Assembly: GCF_000340965.1 (NCBI RefSeq)
Contig: NZ_ANAY01000026.1
Coordinates: forward strand, 1 to 64,000
DNA: 64,000 nt
DNA from: Nocardiopsis kunsanensis DSM 44524
GTDB taxonomy: Bacteria > Actinomycetota > Actinomycetes > Streptosporangiales > Streptosporangiaceae
Direction: 5' to 3'
Positions 1 through 8,787 of the stretch are shown in pieces (position 1 is the first letter of the stretch; each line of letters opens with the position of its first letter). The position numbers and the translations under genes were made by a program. The notes under the pieces are model-generated. The model was not told where the DNA came from and did no database searches. It saw only the letters and a program-made list of their open reading frames with translations.

Positions 1-1
1 T

Positions 2-409
2 CAGGTCATCCCAGACAACATCAGGTCAGAGCAAAACGGAAGCGCGACTGTAGTACTGGCCTCCCTCCTCGACTCGGCCACAGCCGCAATGCACTACGCC
101 TCAGACTTTCCGCGTGAAAGCTACGAAGGCATCATTCGGCCCAGCATGGAACCGCCCTGGATGCCGTCTGGGTTCTCAGGAATATTCAACCAGGATCACC
201 AGGTATTCGAAAGCAACCTCAAAGAACTGCGGAAAGCCGGAAAGCCCCCGAACATGACGGGCGAGTGCCGGTCGGCACTGAAACAGCTGTGGCGAGCACA
301 GTCGAAGAACCGACGCGACCACCGGAAGATCTGCGAGAAGTTCGTGCCTGGCGGTGATTCGATCCTCCAGCAGTACTTCGCCAACAACAACGAAAAGGAT
401 AGTGACTGA
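2..409 (+). CDS. C-terminal part of an unrecognised protein (runs in from the left edge)
   Basis: The frame is open from the window edge and ends with TGA, giving at least 135 residues; the first ATG in frame is at 89, but the upstream codons look like normal coding sequence, so I read it as the end of a longer gene. Visible features are an RPSMEPPWMPSGFSG stretch followed by a DH pair, then a basic tail. A pattern of this kind makes me think of the PrnB/indole-dioxygenase-like helical haem proteins, but that is only a weak impression and I do not assign a function. Its stop overlaps the next start by one base (TGATG), so it is the first visible member of a coupled operon reaching to 3940. 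Confidence 0.6.
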   Translation, partial: QVIPDNIRSEQNGSATVVLASLLDSATAAMHYASDFPRESYEGIIRPSMEPPWMPSGFSGIFNQDHQVFESNLKELRKAGKPPNMTGECRSALKQLWRAQSKNRRDHRKICEKFVPGGDSILQQYFANNNEKDSD

Positions 410-720
410 TGCCCGTCACCGTGATCGAACACTGGCACCTGAACGAAGAATCCTCTCGCAACGCTTTTTCTGTCATGCCGGAGATGGACGACCTGGTCGA
501 GGACAACGCACATGCGGCCCCCGGATGGGACGGCCATGCACGTTTCTTCCAGTTGGAGGACGACACGTCCCACGTACTGATGATCTACAGCTGGGGTTCG
601 AAAGAGGAGGCCGAGGCCATGCTTGAGTCCGAGAAGGACCTTCTCGCCGATTTCATCAGGACCCGTTGCACCCGGGACCGGGAGATCGAGTTCGCCGAGG
701 AGCTCCCCGTCGATGTCTAA
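409..720 (+). CDS. Small dimeric alpha/beta-barrel-like protein
   Basis: A 103-residue protein, MPVTVIEHWHL..., with alternating beta strands and amphipathic helices and a strand ending LMIYSWGS. Length and pattern fit the antibiotic-monooxygenase/ferredoxin-like dimeric barrel families, which include cofactor-free oxygenases, cyclases and heme-degrading proteins; no catalytic residue can be assigned. The ATG overlaps the upstream stop by one base and the gene's own stop is overlapped by the next ATG at 713. That coupling suggests it is made stoichiometrically with the decarboxylase and cupin that follow. Fold assignment is an inference from pattern only. Confidence 0.6.
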   Translation: MPVTVIEHWHLNEESSRNAFSVMPEMDDLVEDNAHAAPGWDGHARFFQLEDDTSHVLMIYSWGSKEEAEAMLESEKDLLADFIRTRCTRDREIEFAEELPVDV

Positions 721-2173
721 CCGAGGAGAACCAGTCGACGTCGGCGACTGGCCGGCGAGGAAGTTCCGCGAACACGGCGAGTTCCTGCTGGAGGAGCTCG
801 AACGATGGTTCGTCGATCTCCGCTCCCAGCCCGTGCGCCCCCCGCCGCGCGAAGCCCGCGACGTACTCGAGGACTTCGGATCGCTGGCCCCGAAGGATCC
901 CGAGCCGTTCGACCACGTCGTCACGGACACCATCGATCGCGTGTTCAAGGGCTCGGTCCTGTGGAACCACCCCCGTCACCATGCCTACTTCAGCAACAGT
1001 TCGAGCGCTCCCGCCATCCTCGCGGAGGCGTGCACGGCGGCGCTGAACACCAATGTCATGGTCTGGGACGCTGCTCCGGCGGCAGCGGCTGTGGAACGGC
1101 AGGTTCTACGGTGGCTCGCCTCCCTCGCCGCGCTCGACTGGCCGGATCCTGACTCCGTGCTCGTCGACGGAGCGTCGCAGGCGACGCTGTACGCACTGGC
1201 AGCGGCCCGTGAACACCTGTGTGAGCATGATTTTCGAACCCTGGGCGCGACCGCCGGCCCGGTGTTGCGGGTCTACTGCTCCGAGCAGACACACAGTTCG
1301 GCCGACAAGGCGGCGATCACGCTCGGCATCGGGCTGGCCAACGTCGTGCGCGTGTCCGACCATGACGGCCTGCTCGATCCGGTGGCGCTGGAGGAGCAGA
1401 TCCGGTCAGACCGCGCACAGGGGATGATGCCGCTCGCTGTTGTGGCGACCGTGGGAACCACGAGCACAGCGGGGATCGATCCCCTCGGCAGAATCGCTGA
1501 GGTCTCAGCGCGCCTCGGAACTTGGCTGCACGTCGACGCCGCGTTCGGAGGGCTCTGGCGGGCGAGCTCCGAGTTGGCAGCCGTGATCCCTTCACTCGAA
1601 GGCGCGGACTCGGTCGTCATCAACCCGCACAAGGTCCTCTTCTGTCCCATGGAAGCGAGTGCGCTCTACTGCCGCCATCCGGGGGCACTCGTCAAAACGT
1701 TCTCACTGGTCCCGGAGTACCTGCGGACCGACACCGGCGACGACCGCCTGGACTACATGAACTACTCGACACAGTTGGGTAGGCAGTTCCGTGCGCTCAA
1801 GGTCTGGTGGATCATTCGCTGCTTCGGCACGCGGGGCATCTCCGCACGACTTGACCACACCGTCAAGATCACCCGCCGCCTCGAACGGTGCGTGGAGGCG
1901 GACCCGGCATGGGAGGTCGTGGCGCCGACGCCGCTGCCGCTGATATGCATACGACCGAGCGGCATCGGTGGCTCCGACGAGGAATCCGACCGCGTGTGCA
2001 AGGCAGTCCACGACCGGATCAACCGGAACGGCCACAGCGCCGTGTCACATGCCAGGGTGAACGGCCGATACGTCATCCGCATTTCAGTCGGAAACATCCA
2101 CACTGAATGGCGTGATCTTGAATACCTGTGGCAGCAGATCACCACGTCCACCACCGCGGCGTCGAGGGGATGA
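713..2173 (+). CDS. Pyridoxal-phosphate-dependent (aromatic) amino acid decarboxylase family protein
   Basis: A 486-residue group II PLP decarboxylase. Visible signatures are HHAYFSNSS near residue 85, the conserved TVGTTSTAGIDPL loop, HVDAAFGG (the Asp that binds the PLP nitrogen) and NPHK with the Schiff-base lysine near residue 308. The family removes the carboxyl group from aromatic or acidic amino acids; some members are aldehyde synthases, so the exact reaction is open. The ATG at 713 lies inside the end of the preceding gene (8-base overlap), and the stop overlaps the next ATG (ATGA). In this context it probably supplies an amine, or an aldehyde, to the cupin dioxygenase next door. Confidence 0.9.
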   Translation: MSNRGEPVDVGDWPARKFREHGEFLLEELERWFVDLRSQPVRPPPREARDVLEDFGSLAPKDPEPFDHVVTDTIDRVFKGSVLWNHPRHHAYFSNSSSAPAILAEACTAALNTNVMVWDAAPAAAAVERQVLRWLASLAALDWPDPDSVLVDGASQATLYALAAAREHLCEHDFRTLGATAGPVLRVYCSEQTHSSADKAAITLGIGLANVVRVSDHDGLLDPVALEEQIRSDRAQGMMPLAVVATVGTTSTAGIDPLGRIAEVSARLGTWLHVDAAFGGLWRASSELAAVIPSLEGADSVVINPHKVLFCPMEASALYCRHPGALVKTFSLVPEYLRTDTGDDRLDYMNYSTQLGRQFRALKVWWIIRCFGTRGISARLDHTVKITRRLERCVEADPAWEVVAPTPLPLICIRPSGIGGSDEESDRVCKAVHDRINRNGHSAVSHARVNGRYVIRISVGNIHTEWRDLEYLWQQITTSTTAASRG

Positions 2174-3243
2174 GAGCCATCATGACTACTGAGAACGACA
2201 TCCTGGCGGGCGAGCAGACCACCTTCTCTGAACGCGCGGCCCAAGCGGGGGTCGTCGGCCGATGGTCGCGGGCGAACGAAGTGCTCCCGTGGCGGCCCGA
2301 TCCGAGATCGCGCACACAGAAGTGGTCCTACTCCGACCTGCGCGAACTGGCCGTCGAAGTGAGCCAGGAGGTGAAGGAGGATTCAGGAGCGCTACGGGTG
2401 CTCACGATGCTCAATCCCGGGCACCCCGAGTCGGAGGCCGCGGTCGGCCATCTGTACGCGGGACTCCAGCTCCTCCTTCCGAACGAGGACATGCACAGCC
2501 ATCGCCACGCGGCTACGGCGGTGCGCTTCGTGCACCAGAGCGACGGCGGCTGGACAGCGGTCGACGGGAACAAGATCTACGTGGAGCCCAAGGACGTCGT
2601 CGTGACCCCGTCCATGCTCTGGCACGAACACGGCAACGACGGCGACCGCCACGTCATCTGGCAGGACTGCACCGACGACCCCCTGGTTACGGCCATGGCG
2701 GCGAGCTACTTCGACCTGCACCCGAACAGGAGCCACCTCGGTGCGAAGACGGGTCCGGCGGACGTCCCGCCGACCGAGCACCGTTCCGCCTCTTTCGGCG
2801 GTTCCGGGCCCGTGCTGAGACCAGGAGGCGGACACGTCGGCCCTCAGGAACTGCACTACTCCTGGCGGAGCACGAAGGAGGCGCTCAAGGCGGCGCGCCC
2901 CCGCTGGGACGGGACGGCCGCCGTCACACTCGCGGACACCCGCGGCGGCTCGATGACGCCCACCATCGGCGCGAGGTTCGTCCATATCCCAGCCCACGGT
3001 GTCTCCCAGACCTCCCGGCAGACCGGAGCGCGGATCATGATCGCGGCGGAGGGGGTCACCGAGGTGAGGATCGACGACTCCGTCCACGTCCTGCGCCAGG
3101 GCGACACTTTGGCCGTTCCCTCTTGGTCGTGGGCGCAGATGAGGAACACGGGCGACCAAGAAGGCATCGTGTTCGAGTATGACGAGTCACCGATGCTCGG
3201 GGCGCTGGGCCTTTACAGGGAAGAAGGGCAGGATGGTACGTGA
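2170..3243 (+). CDS. Gentisate 1,2-dioxygenase-like cupin
   Basis: A 357-residue bicupin. The N-terminal cupin shows NPGHPESEAAVGHLYAGLQL, then HSHRHAATAVRF and WHEHGNDGDRHVIW, which match the iron-binding His motifs of gentisate/salicylate/hydroxynaphthoate ring-cleaving dioxygenases. The C-terminal half is a second, degenerate cupin ending in VPSWSWAQMRNTGD. Gentisate dioxygenases open an aromatic ring between adjacent carbons with O2 and Fe(II). The start chosen is the ATG that overlaps the decarboxylase stop, preceded by GAGGGG; a second ATG at 2182 is also possible. No maleylpyruvate isomerase or hydrolase follows, so this is probably not a standard gentisate catabolic gene. Confidence 0.85.
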   Translation: MRAIMTTENDILAGEQTTFSERAAQAGVVGRWSRANEVLPWRPDPRSRTQKWSYSDLRELAVEVSQEVKEDSGALRVLTMLNPGHPESEAAVGHLYAGLQLLLPNEDMHSHRHAATAVRFVHQSDGGWTAVDGNKIYVEPKDVVVTPSMLWHEHGNDGDRHVIWQDCTDDPLVTAMAASYFDLHPNRSHLGAKTGPADVPPTEHRSASFGGSGPVLRPGGGHVGPQELHYSWRSTKEALKAARPRWDGTAAVTLADTRGGSMTPTIGARFVHIPAHGVSQTSRQTGARIMIAAEGVTEVRIDDSVHVLRQGDTLAVPSWSWAQMRNTGDQEGIVFEYDESPMLGALGLYREEGQDGT

Positions 3244-3940
3244 CACCCGGGCGGTCGCCGTCCTCTGCAGTTCGTCCTCCACCGTGGAGGGCCGTGACGG
3301 CCGATGGCGTGACTGCGGAGTCTGGGCCGAGGAGTTGGTCCGGCCGTGGAGGGTCTTCCTCGACCACGGGTTCCGGGTCGTGGTGGTTTCTCCGGACGGG
3401 GAGCCCGTACCCATCCAACCAGCGAGCGTCGAAACCGATTCGTGTCTGATGACCCGTGTCGAGCTCACCGACATACTCGATTTCCTCGGACGGCACCGGC
3501 CCGAACTTGAGAGACCGGTGGCCCTCGGAGACCTCCTCGAAGGCGGTCACGTCGACGGGGTCTTCGTTCCCGGGGGCTACGGACCCACCGCGCAGCTGCG
3601 CACTGACGATCTCGTGGGCTCGTTCATGGAACGGTGTCTGCGTGAGTCCACTCCCGTCGCAGCGGTATGCCATGGCGTGTCAGCGCTCCTGGCACTGGAC
3701 ACCTCAGGTTCCGCTTCGGTCCCCCGCTCGGTGACAGGGTTCAGCAACGCGGAGGAACGGGCTGCCGGCGCCGACACATGGGTTCCGTTCCTCCTTGAGA
3801 CCGAACTCGTCAGACACGGTTTCGACTACTCGGCCGCTCCGCCGTGGTCCTGCCATGTCCTCCAGGACGGTTTCCTGATCACCGGGCAGAATCCGGCGTC
3901 GAGCGAGGAGGCGGCCAAACGCCTGGGAGCCCTGATGTGA
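3233..3940 (+). CDS. DJ-1/PfpI (type 1 glutamine amidotransferase-like) protein
   Basis: A 235-residue member of the DJ-1/PfpI superfamily. The nucleophile elbow is AAVCHGVSALL near residue 145, and VFVPGGYGP marks the oxyanion loop. Relatives include Hsp31-type glyoxalases/deglycases, isonitrile hydratases and small amidases. The ATG at 3233 has GCAGG just upstream and overlaps the cupin gene by 11 bases, ending the coupled operon. In a cluster that may create reactive aldehydes it could detoxify a product or act as a hydratase. Substrate unknown. Confidence 0.85.
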   Translation: MVRDTRAVAVLCSSSSTVEGRDGRWRDCGVWAEELVRPWRVFLDHGFRVVVVSPDGEPVPIQPASVETDSCLMTRVELTDILDFLGRHRPELERPVALGDLLEGGHVDGVFVPGGYGPTAQLRTDDLVGSFMERCLRESTPVAAVCHGVSALLALDTSGSASVPRSVTGFSNAEERAAGADTWVPFLLETELVRHGFDYSAAPPWSCHVLQDGFLITGQNPASSEEAAKRLGALM

Positions 3941-4102
3941 CTGACAGCCGCTAACGGCTTGGTGCGCGATTGAGGTTGGGGCGTGCTGGACGACGCACCG
4001 GTGTGAGTCGGAGTCCGAGTGGGCATGAGAATGCCTCCGCAGCCATCGGCCGCGGGGGCGGGGGCTTCCCCGGGCGGATCGTGGTGCGGGTCCAGGTCAC
4101 GG

Positions 4103-4168
4103 ATCTACCGCTCTGTAGTAATCCTCCTCGCCCCCGTACTTTGCCCCTCGCCGTAGCTTCGGGAGAAG
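4103..4168 (+). repeat. Tn3-like transposon terminal sequence (right-end orientation)
   Basis: This stretch reads TCTACCGC, then CTGTAGTAATCCTCCTCG, then TACTTTGCCCCTCGCCGTAG and GGGAGAA. The outer part matches the inverted repeats at 33077-33112 and 35380-35415, and the inner part matches 8795-8832. Orientation places the element's interior to the left, toward the 1-3940 operon. It could be the right end of an element carrying that operon, or a relic displaced by rearrangement. Confidence 0.7.
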
Positions 4169-4211
4169 CAGGCCAGGTAGCGCGGGGTTTCGTTCGTCGT
4201 GTCCGGACCGC

Positions 4212-4424
4212 TCACTCCCGGCCCTTCTCCGGCAGCCGTCCCGGCAGTGGCCCGTCGGCCACATCGACCGGGATGGTGCGGGGCGGGCGCCGTCCTCCCC
4301 AGTGCGGCAGCCCCCCGGTCTCGGGACGGGTCATGGCGGTGGCAAGGCCCTCGGGAGAGGTTCCACCCTGACGGCCTCGGGGACGGGGGTGTGTGTCGTC
4401 GCGCTCCTGGCGCTCGTGGTCCAT
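4212..4424 (-). CDS. Possible small hypothetical protein
   Basis: An intact 70-residue reading frame starting MDHERQERDDTHPRPRG, with G-rich sequence (GAGGATGGGGG) just before the ATG and an A/T-richer stretch (AAGATAAG) upstream that could hold a promoter. It is Arg/Pro/Gly rich and has no domain I recognise. The truncated transposase begins about 50 bases from its start on the other strand. It may be an adjacent chromosomal gene whose upstream region was disrupted, or a chance ORF in GC-rich DNA. Confidence 0.3.
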   Translation of the reverse strand: MDHERQERDDTHPRPRGRQGGTSPEGLATAMTRPETGGLPHWGGRRPPRTIPVDVADGPLPGRLPEKGRE

Positions 4425-4474
4425 GCCCCCATCCTCGCCCCATTGCCCCTTTCCGGCTTATCTTGTTCGTCCCC

Positions 4475-6652
4475 CACCTGGAGACGGCCTCGGTCGATGA
4501 CGCCCTGGATGTGCTGGAGGTGCTGATGGTCTCCAAGCTGCTGGGCCGGGCCCGCCGCGAAGGCAACGAGGACAAGCTGGCCGCCCTGCCCGATCTGAAG
4601 AGCGCGGCCAAGAAGATGGCGGCCGCGGTGGATGTGCTCATCCAGACGCCCCAAGCCACGACCTCCCGGGTGGTGTCCCTATCCGAGGTGTGGAACGCCA
4701 TCGAAGAGGTCGTGCCGCGCGAGAAGCTCATGGAGGCGGTGAAGACCGTCTCCGACCAGGTGCCCGCCGATGACGACGAGGCCGCCGCCTGGCGGGCCCG
4801 TCTGGTCAAGCGCTACCGCACCGTGCAGGGCTTCATCGAACTGTTGGTGGAGGTCATCGACTTCGACGCCGTCGAAGCCGGACAACCGGTGTTGGAGGCG
4901 CTGCGCACCGCTGCGGCCATGGCCCGCAGCCGCAAGCACTACCGGGCCGAAGACATTGCCGCCCACGCCGAGCTGACCGGCGGCTCCTGGAAGCGGCCCA
5001 TCTACGCCAACCCCGACCTGGAGGCGGGCCGCATCGACAAGGCCGCCTTCCTCATGTGCGTGATCGAGCACCTGCACCGGGCCCTGAAGCGCCGCGACGT
5101 GTTCGCCCGCAGCGGCGACCGGTGGGGCGACCCCCGCGCCCGCCTGCTCTCGGGCACCGACTGGCACGACACCCGTGAGCGGGTGCTCAGGGCCCTGGAG
5201 TTGGCCGAGGAACCGGCCGGGCACCTGGCCGAGCTGTCCTCGGCTCTGGAGGCCGGCTACACCCGCGTACTCGACGGTTTGGGCTCCAACACCGCGATCC
5301 AGTTCACCGGCGGGCGCCTGCGCCTGCAGCCCCTGGAAGCGGCCGGCGAACCCCCGCTAATGGGCGAGTTCCGCGCCCTGGTGGACGCGATGATGCCCCG
5401 CCTGGACCTGCCCGACCTGCTCATGGAGGTGGACGCGCGCACCGGCTTCACAGAAGCGTTCACCCACTACTCCGGCGCCGAGACGGGCATGGAGGACTTT
5501 GCCACCAGCGTGTGCGCGCTGCTGGTGGCCGAGGCCTGCAACATCGGCCTGGTCCCGGTCGCCAAGGACAGCGGACCGGCCCTGAGCCTGGCCCGGCTGC
5601 AACAGGTCGACCACGCCTACGTGCGCGCCGAGACCCTGGCCGCGGCCAACGCCCGCCTGCTGCAGACCCAACCCGAGATCGGCATCACCGCCTCCTGGGG
5701 CGGCGGACTGATCGCCTCGGCCGACGGCATGCGCTTCGTGGTGCCCTCGCAGAACCTGCACGCGCGCGCCAACCCCAAGTACTTCGGGCTGCGCAAACGC
5801 GGCGCCACCTGGCTGAACGTGGTCAACGACCAGGTCATGGGCCTGGGCGGGCTGGTGGTGCCCGGCACGATGCGCGATTCCCTCTACATCCTGGACGCCA
5901 TCCACGCCCGCGAGGGCGGTCAGCGTCCGGAGATGGTGGTCACCGACACTGCCTCCTACTCCGACATCGTCTTCGGCCTGTTCGCGATCTGCGGCTACCA
6001 GTTCTCCCCGCGCATCGCCGATGTGGGCGACACCCGCCTGTGGCGCACCAACACCCGCGCCTCCTACGGGCCCCTGGATCAGATGTCGCGCCACACCGTC
6101 CGCCTGGACAAGATCCGCGCCCACTGGGAGGACCTGCTGCGGGTGGCCGGCTCACTGACCACCGGGGCGGTGCGCGGCTACGATCTGGTGCGCATGCTCT
6201 CCCGGGACGGGCGCCCCACCGGCCTGGGCGAGGCCTTCGCCCACTATGGGCGCATCTTCAAGACCCTGCACCTGCTCCAGTTCCTGCACGACGAGCCCTA
6301 CCGGCGCATGATCGGCGCCCAGCTCAACGTCTCCGAATCCCGCCACCAGCTGGCCCGCAAGATCTGCTTCGGCAACCGCGGCGAACTCCGCCAGCGCTAC
6401 CGCCAGGGGCTGGAGGACCAGCTCGGCGCCCTCGGATTGGTGCTCAACGCCGTGGTGTGGTGGAACAGCCTCTACATCGACGCCGCCGTGGGCCGGCTCA
6501 AGGCCGAGGGGTTCCCGGCCACGGAACAGATGTGCGCCCGGCTCTCACCGCTCGGGTTCGACCACATCAACTTCCTGGGCTCCTACACCTTCCCCACCGA
6601 CCCGGCTACCGGGGCTCTACGGCCCCTGCGCGAGCCCAGCCAGAACGGCTGA
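4475..6652 (+). pseudogene. tnpA: Tn3-family transposase, 5'-truncated
   Basis: From about 4475 the frame matches the middle and end of Tn3 transposases: LETASVDDALDVLEVLM at the start, the DDE-domain region with DTASYSDIVFGLFAICGYQF, and the C-terminal hallmarks RKICFGNRGELRQRYRQG, LGLVLNAVVWWNSLYIDAA and SPLGFDHINFLGSYTF. About 725 residues remain against roughly 1000 in complete members, so the N-terminal region that binds the 38-bp inverted repeat is missing. The frame stays open upstream to 4199, but that part shows no similarity. The catalytic domain looks intact, so decay is by truncation rather than point mutation. The protein would not be expected to recognise its ends. Confidence 0.88.
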
Positions 6653-6763
6653 ATCCACGCGATCGGATCAATTCCCTACGGCCTTTCCCGGGTTGAGAAG
6701 GAGACCGTGTCCCTGCAGGGTGCATAGCAGCACAGAACCCAGTTTCCTGATTGGATCGCTTCC

Positions 6764-7342
6764 ATGGGTACCCACGCGATCTCCACCATGGTCGACGCCG
6801 TCCTCGTGGCAGCACCGCTGTGCGCCCTGGCCGTGGGGCTGCTGTCCTGGCTCCGTGCACGCAACAAAGCCAACCCCGCACGAGCCGTGGGCAAGAGTCT
6901 GCTCGATGTGGCCACAGTGGCCTCAACCGCGCCGATCTTGGCTGTGACCCTGGCCATCGGCGCAGGCGCGCACACCGAAGTCTCTCTGGTTCCCTTCGCC
7001 GACATGTTCGGCTCCCAGGCCTTGAGCACGACCTGGCTCTACCAGAACCTCGGCAACATGGCCCTGTTCGCTCCCCTGGGCGCCCTAGCCCCCCTGGCGT
7101 TCGCGCAGCGTCTGGCCGCGTGGTGGCGTGTGGGCGCGGTCGCGATGGGTTTGTCGGTGACCATCGAGACCTGTCAGTACCTGATGCAGATCGGACGCGC
7201 CGTCTCGGTCGATGACGTGTTGCTCAACACCGCCGGTGCGCTGGTGGGGGCAGCGTGCACGTGGCCGTGGTGGCGTCCTACAGGTCAAGGCGCCGGCGAA
7301 CGGACCGGGGCCGCCGCCGGCGCCGTTGCGCCCAGGAGTTAG
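6764..7342 (+). CDS. VanZ-like membrane protein
   Basis: A 192-residue protein with an N-terminal membrane helix (VDAVLVAAPLCALAVGLLSW), then the VanZ core: QNLGNMALFAPLGALAPL near residue 90, and GLSVTIETCQYLMQ followed by SVDDVLLNTAGALVG near residues 125-155. VanZ-family proteins are small integral membrane proteins; VanZ itself gives low-level teicoplanin resistance, but most relatives are uncharacterised. It lies about 110 bases after the transposase and inside the transposon, so it looks like cargo. The stop overlaps the convergent gene by a few bases. Confidence 0.8.
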   Translation: MGTHAISTMVDAVLVAAPLCALAVGLLSWLRARNKANPARAVGKSLLDVATVASTAPILAVTLAIGAGAHTEVSLVPFADMFGSQALSTTWLYQNLGNMALFAPLGALAPLAFAQRLAAWWRVGAVAMGLSVTIETCQYLMQIGRAVSVDDVLLNTAGALVGAACTWPWWRPTGQGAGERTGAAAGAVAPRS

Positions 7343-7914
7343 GGGTAGGTGGTGGTGCCGCTGGCTACACGGTCGTAGTCGCCGATGCCGCTCCAGGACC
7401 CGTTGGCGCGCATGTACCAGTAGAAGGTCCCGCCTTCCACACCGGTCCAGGTCGCGGTCCCGCCGGAGCAGTCCACCGTCTGCTCACCCAAGTTGGTCCA
7501 GCCGACCAGGCGGTCGCGGTAGAGGGTGATGGTGACCGTGTCGTAGTTCGGGTCGCAGTTGGTGACCGAGTCCACCTCGACGCTGTGCGTGCCGTCGGTG
7601 GGGGTGGAGTACTCACGCGACTCGATGCCGATCTGGAACTCAGCGTTCCAGTTGAAGCTGCCGTCTATGGCCGGGGTGGAGGAGAAGGCCGATCCGTCCT
7701 CGTAGGTCAGGGTCGTCCAGTCTCCGACGGTGGCGGTGTCGATGACGTCGGTCGGAGTGGCGTTCTGGGCCTCTTCGGCCGCAGCCGGGGAGGGAGCCAG
7801 GGTTGCGGCCAGCGTGAAGGCGCCGATCGAGGCGGCCAGACGGGAAGCAGAGGGCGGTGGGCAGGGATGAAGGGCTCTTAACCCTGCAGAACTCTTCTGG
7901 TACCGGTGCTTCAT
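7339..7914 (-). CDS. Secreted protein of unknown function
   Basis: A 191-residue protein starting MKHRYQKSSAG. The N-terminal ~47 residues form a long signal peptide with a positively charged start, a hydrophobic core (AASIGAFTLAATLAP) and an AAA-type cleavage region. The mature part is rich in Thr, Ser, Asp, Tyr and Trp, has two Cys (VTNCDPN and TVDCSGG) that could pair, and looks all-beta. I recognise no family. It is encoded convergently to the VanZ-like gene and divergently from tnpR, inside the Tn3 remnant, so it is probably transposon cargo acting outside the cell. The ATG at 7914 was chosen because the frame upstream does not look like a protein start. Confidence 0.7.
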   Translation of the reverse strand: MKHRYQKSSAGLRALHPCPPPSASRLAASIGAFTLAATLAPSPAAAEEAQNATPTDVIDTATVGDWTTLTYEDGSAFSSTPAIDGSFNWNAEFQIGIESREYSTPTDGTHSVEVDSVTNCDPNYDTVTITLYRDRLVGWTNLGEQTVDCSGGTATWTGVEGGTFYWYMRANGSWSGIGDYDRVASGTTTYP

Positions 7915-8045
7915 AGGCCCGCTCCAGATGCCAGTACACACAGCTGCCGCGTGGGCGTGAAAACCCCGCCCGGCGAACCCGCCAGCGGGCGCGACCAGAT
8001 GAGCCTCTATTCCGTGGTGCTCTGCCCTCATGGTCGAGCCGTGCC

Positions 8046-8182
8046 TGTTCGGAAAACATCCGATTGCCGAACACCTGGGCCTGCCCTTGGGGGTCGGATG
8101 TTCTCCCAGCACGGGGTGTTCATCAACCCGTTCGTTTACCGGTAGGCTTATCCTCGGTTGTCGAACACGTTTAGCGAACACC
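8046..8182 (+). promoter_or_regulatory. Putative res site and tnpR control region
   Basis: Directly upstream of the resolvase is a 28-bp dyad, TGTTCGG at 8046-8052 and CCGAACA at 8067-8073, the right size for a resolvase subsite. Further GTTCG/CGAAC half-sites occur at about 8129-8134 and 8160-8179 (TGTCGAACACG and AGCGAACA). Multiple subsites next to tnpR are standard for Tn3-family res, where resolvase recombines cointegrates and represses its own gene. Confidence 0.65.
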
Positions 8183-8193
8183 TGGAGGAGCCC

Positions 8194-8781
8194 ATGGCGC
8201 TGGTCGGACTGGTGCGGGTCAGCACGAGCAGGCAGGAGACCGCCCGCCAGCACGAGGTCCTCGATCCGATCTGCGTGAAGGTCTTCGAGGAGAAGGTCAG
8301 CGGCACGCTCAAGGTCGCCGATCGGCCCGCCCTGCGGGCCGCCCTGGACTACATGCGCCCCGGCGACATGCTCACGGTCGGCGAAGCCGACCGCCTGGGC
8401 CGCAACCTCCTGGAGGGGTTGATCGTGCTCAACGACCTGTTCGAGCAGGGAGTGGCGGTCAAGATCCTGGACGGCATCGCCGCTGGAGAGCACACCGAGC
8501 GCAGCCTCATCCTGGACCTGGCGCTCGCCCTGGCCGAGGACCGCCGGCGCGACATCGCCCGCAAGACCCGCAACGGCCTGGCCTCGGCTGCCCGGGCCGG
8601 ACGCAAGGGCGGGCGCCCCCGTGTGGTCGACGACGACAAACGACGGGCGATCCTGGCCCGCCGCGCCGAGGGCCAGTCGCTGCGCGAGATCGCCCGCGGC
8701 CTCAGGGTAAGCCTGGCCGTGGTGCACGGCGAGGTCAAGGCCGATGAGAACAGCACCGAACCGCAGGAGCCCGGCCGGTAG
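8194..8781 (+). CDS. tnpR: Serine resolvase of the Tn3 remnant
   Basis: A 195-residue small serine recombinase. The N terminus is GLVRVSTSRQ, with the catalytic Ser in RVST and conserved Arg residues; the E-helix region is EDRRRDIARKTRNGLASA, followed by GRKGGRPR and a helix-turn-helix ending LREIARGLRVSLAVV. It would resolve cointegrates at the res site just upstream. The start has GGAGGAG at 8184-8190 with ideal spacing. The TAG stop is six bases from the stop of the convergent split-barrel gene, and the transposon subterminal sequence begins immediately after. Length is normal and the gene looks intact. Confidence 0.9.
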   Translation: MALVGLVRVSTSRQETARQHEVLDPICVKVFEEKVSGTLKVADRPALRAALDYMRPGDMLTVGEADRLGRNLLEGLIVLNDLFEQGVAVKILDGIAAGEHTERSLILDLALALAEDRRRDIARKTRNGLASAARAGRKGGRPRVVDDDKRRAILARRAEGQSLREIARGLRVSLAVVHGEVKADENSTEPQEPGR

Positions 8782-8787
8782 ACCGAG

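Larger units (their letters stand above)
3941..4474. other. Intergenic region with a Tn3-type end and unassigned sequence
   Basis: Between the DJ-1 stop and the first recognisable transposase codons there is no convincing plus-strand gene. It contains the transposon-end sequence at 4103-4168 and a possible small minus-strand ORF (4212-4424). The rest, including a GC-rich stem near 4050-4078, I cannot assign. Confidence 0.5.

Noticed and set aside
196..948. A 250-residue minus-strand ORF over the decarboxylase start
   Set aside because: It overlaps three well-supported plus-strand genes and has an Arg/Ser-rich, shadow-like composition with no domain.
4199..4474. Upstream extension of the transposase frame as its N terminus
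   Set aside because: The sequence has no similarity to Tn3 transposases, and homology begins abruptly near 4475.
7915..8727. N-terminal extension of the secreted protein (a 462-residue frame)
   Set aside because: The extension runs antisense through the resolvase and res site; the signal peptide marks the real start at 7914.
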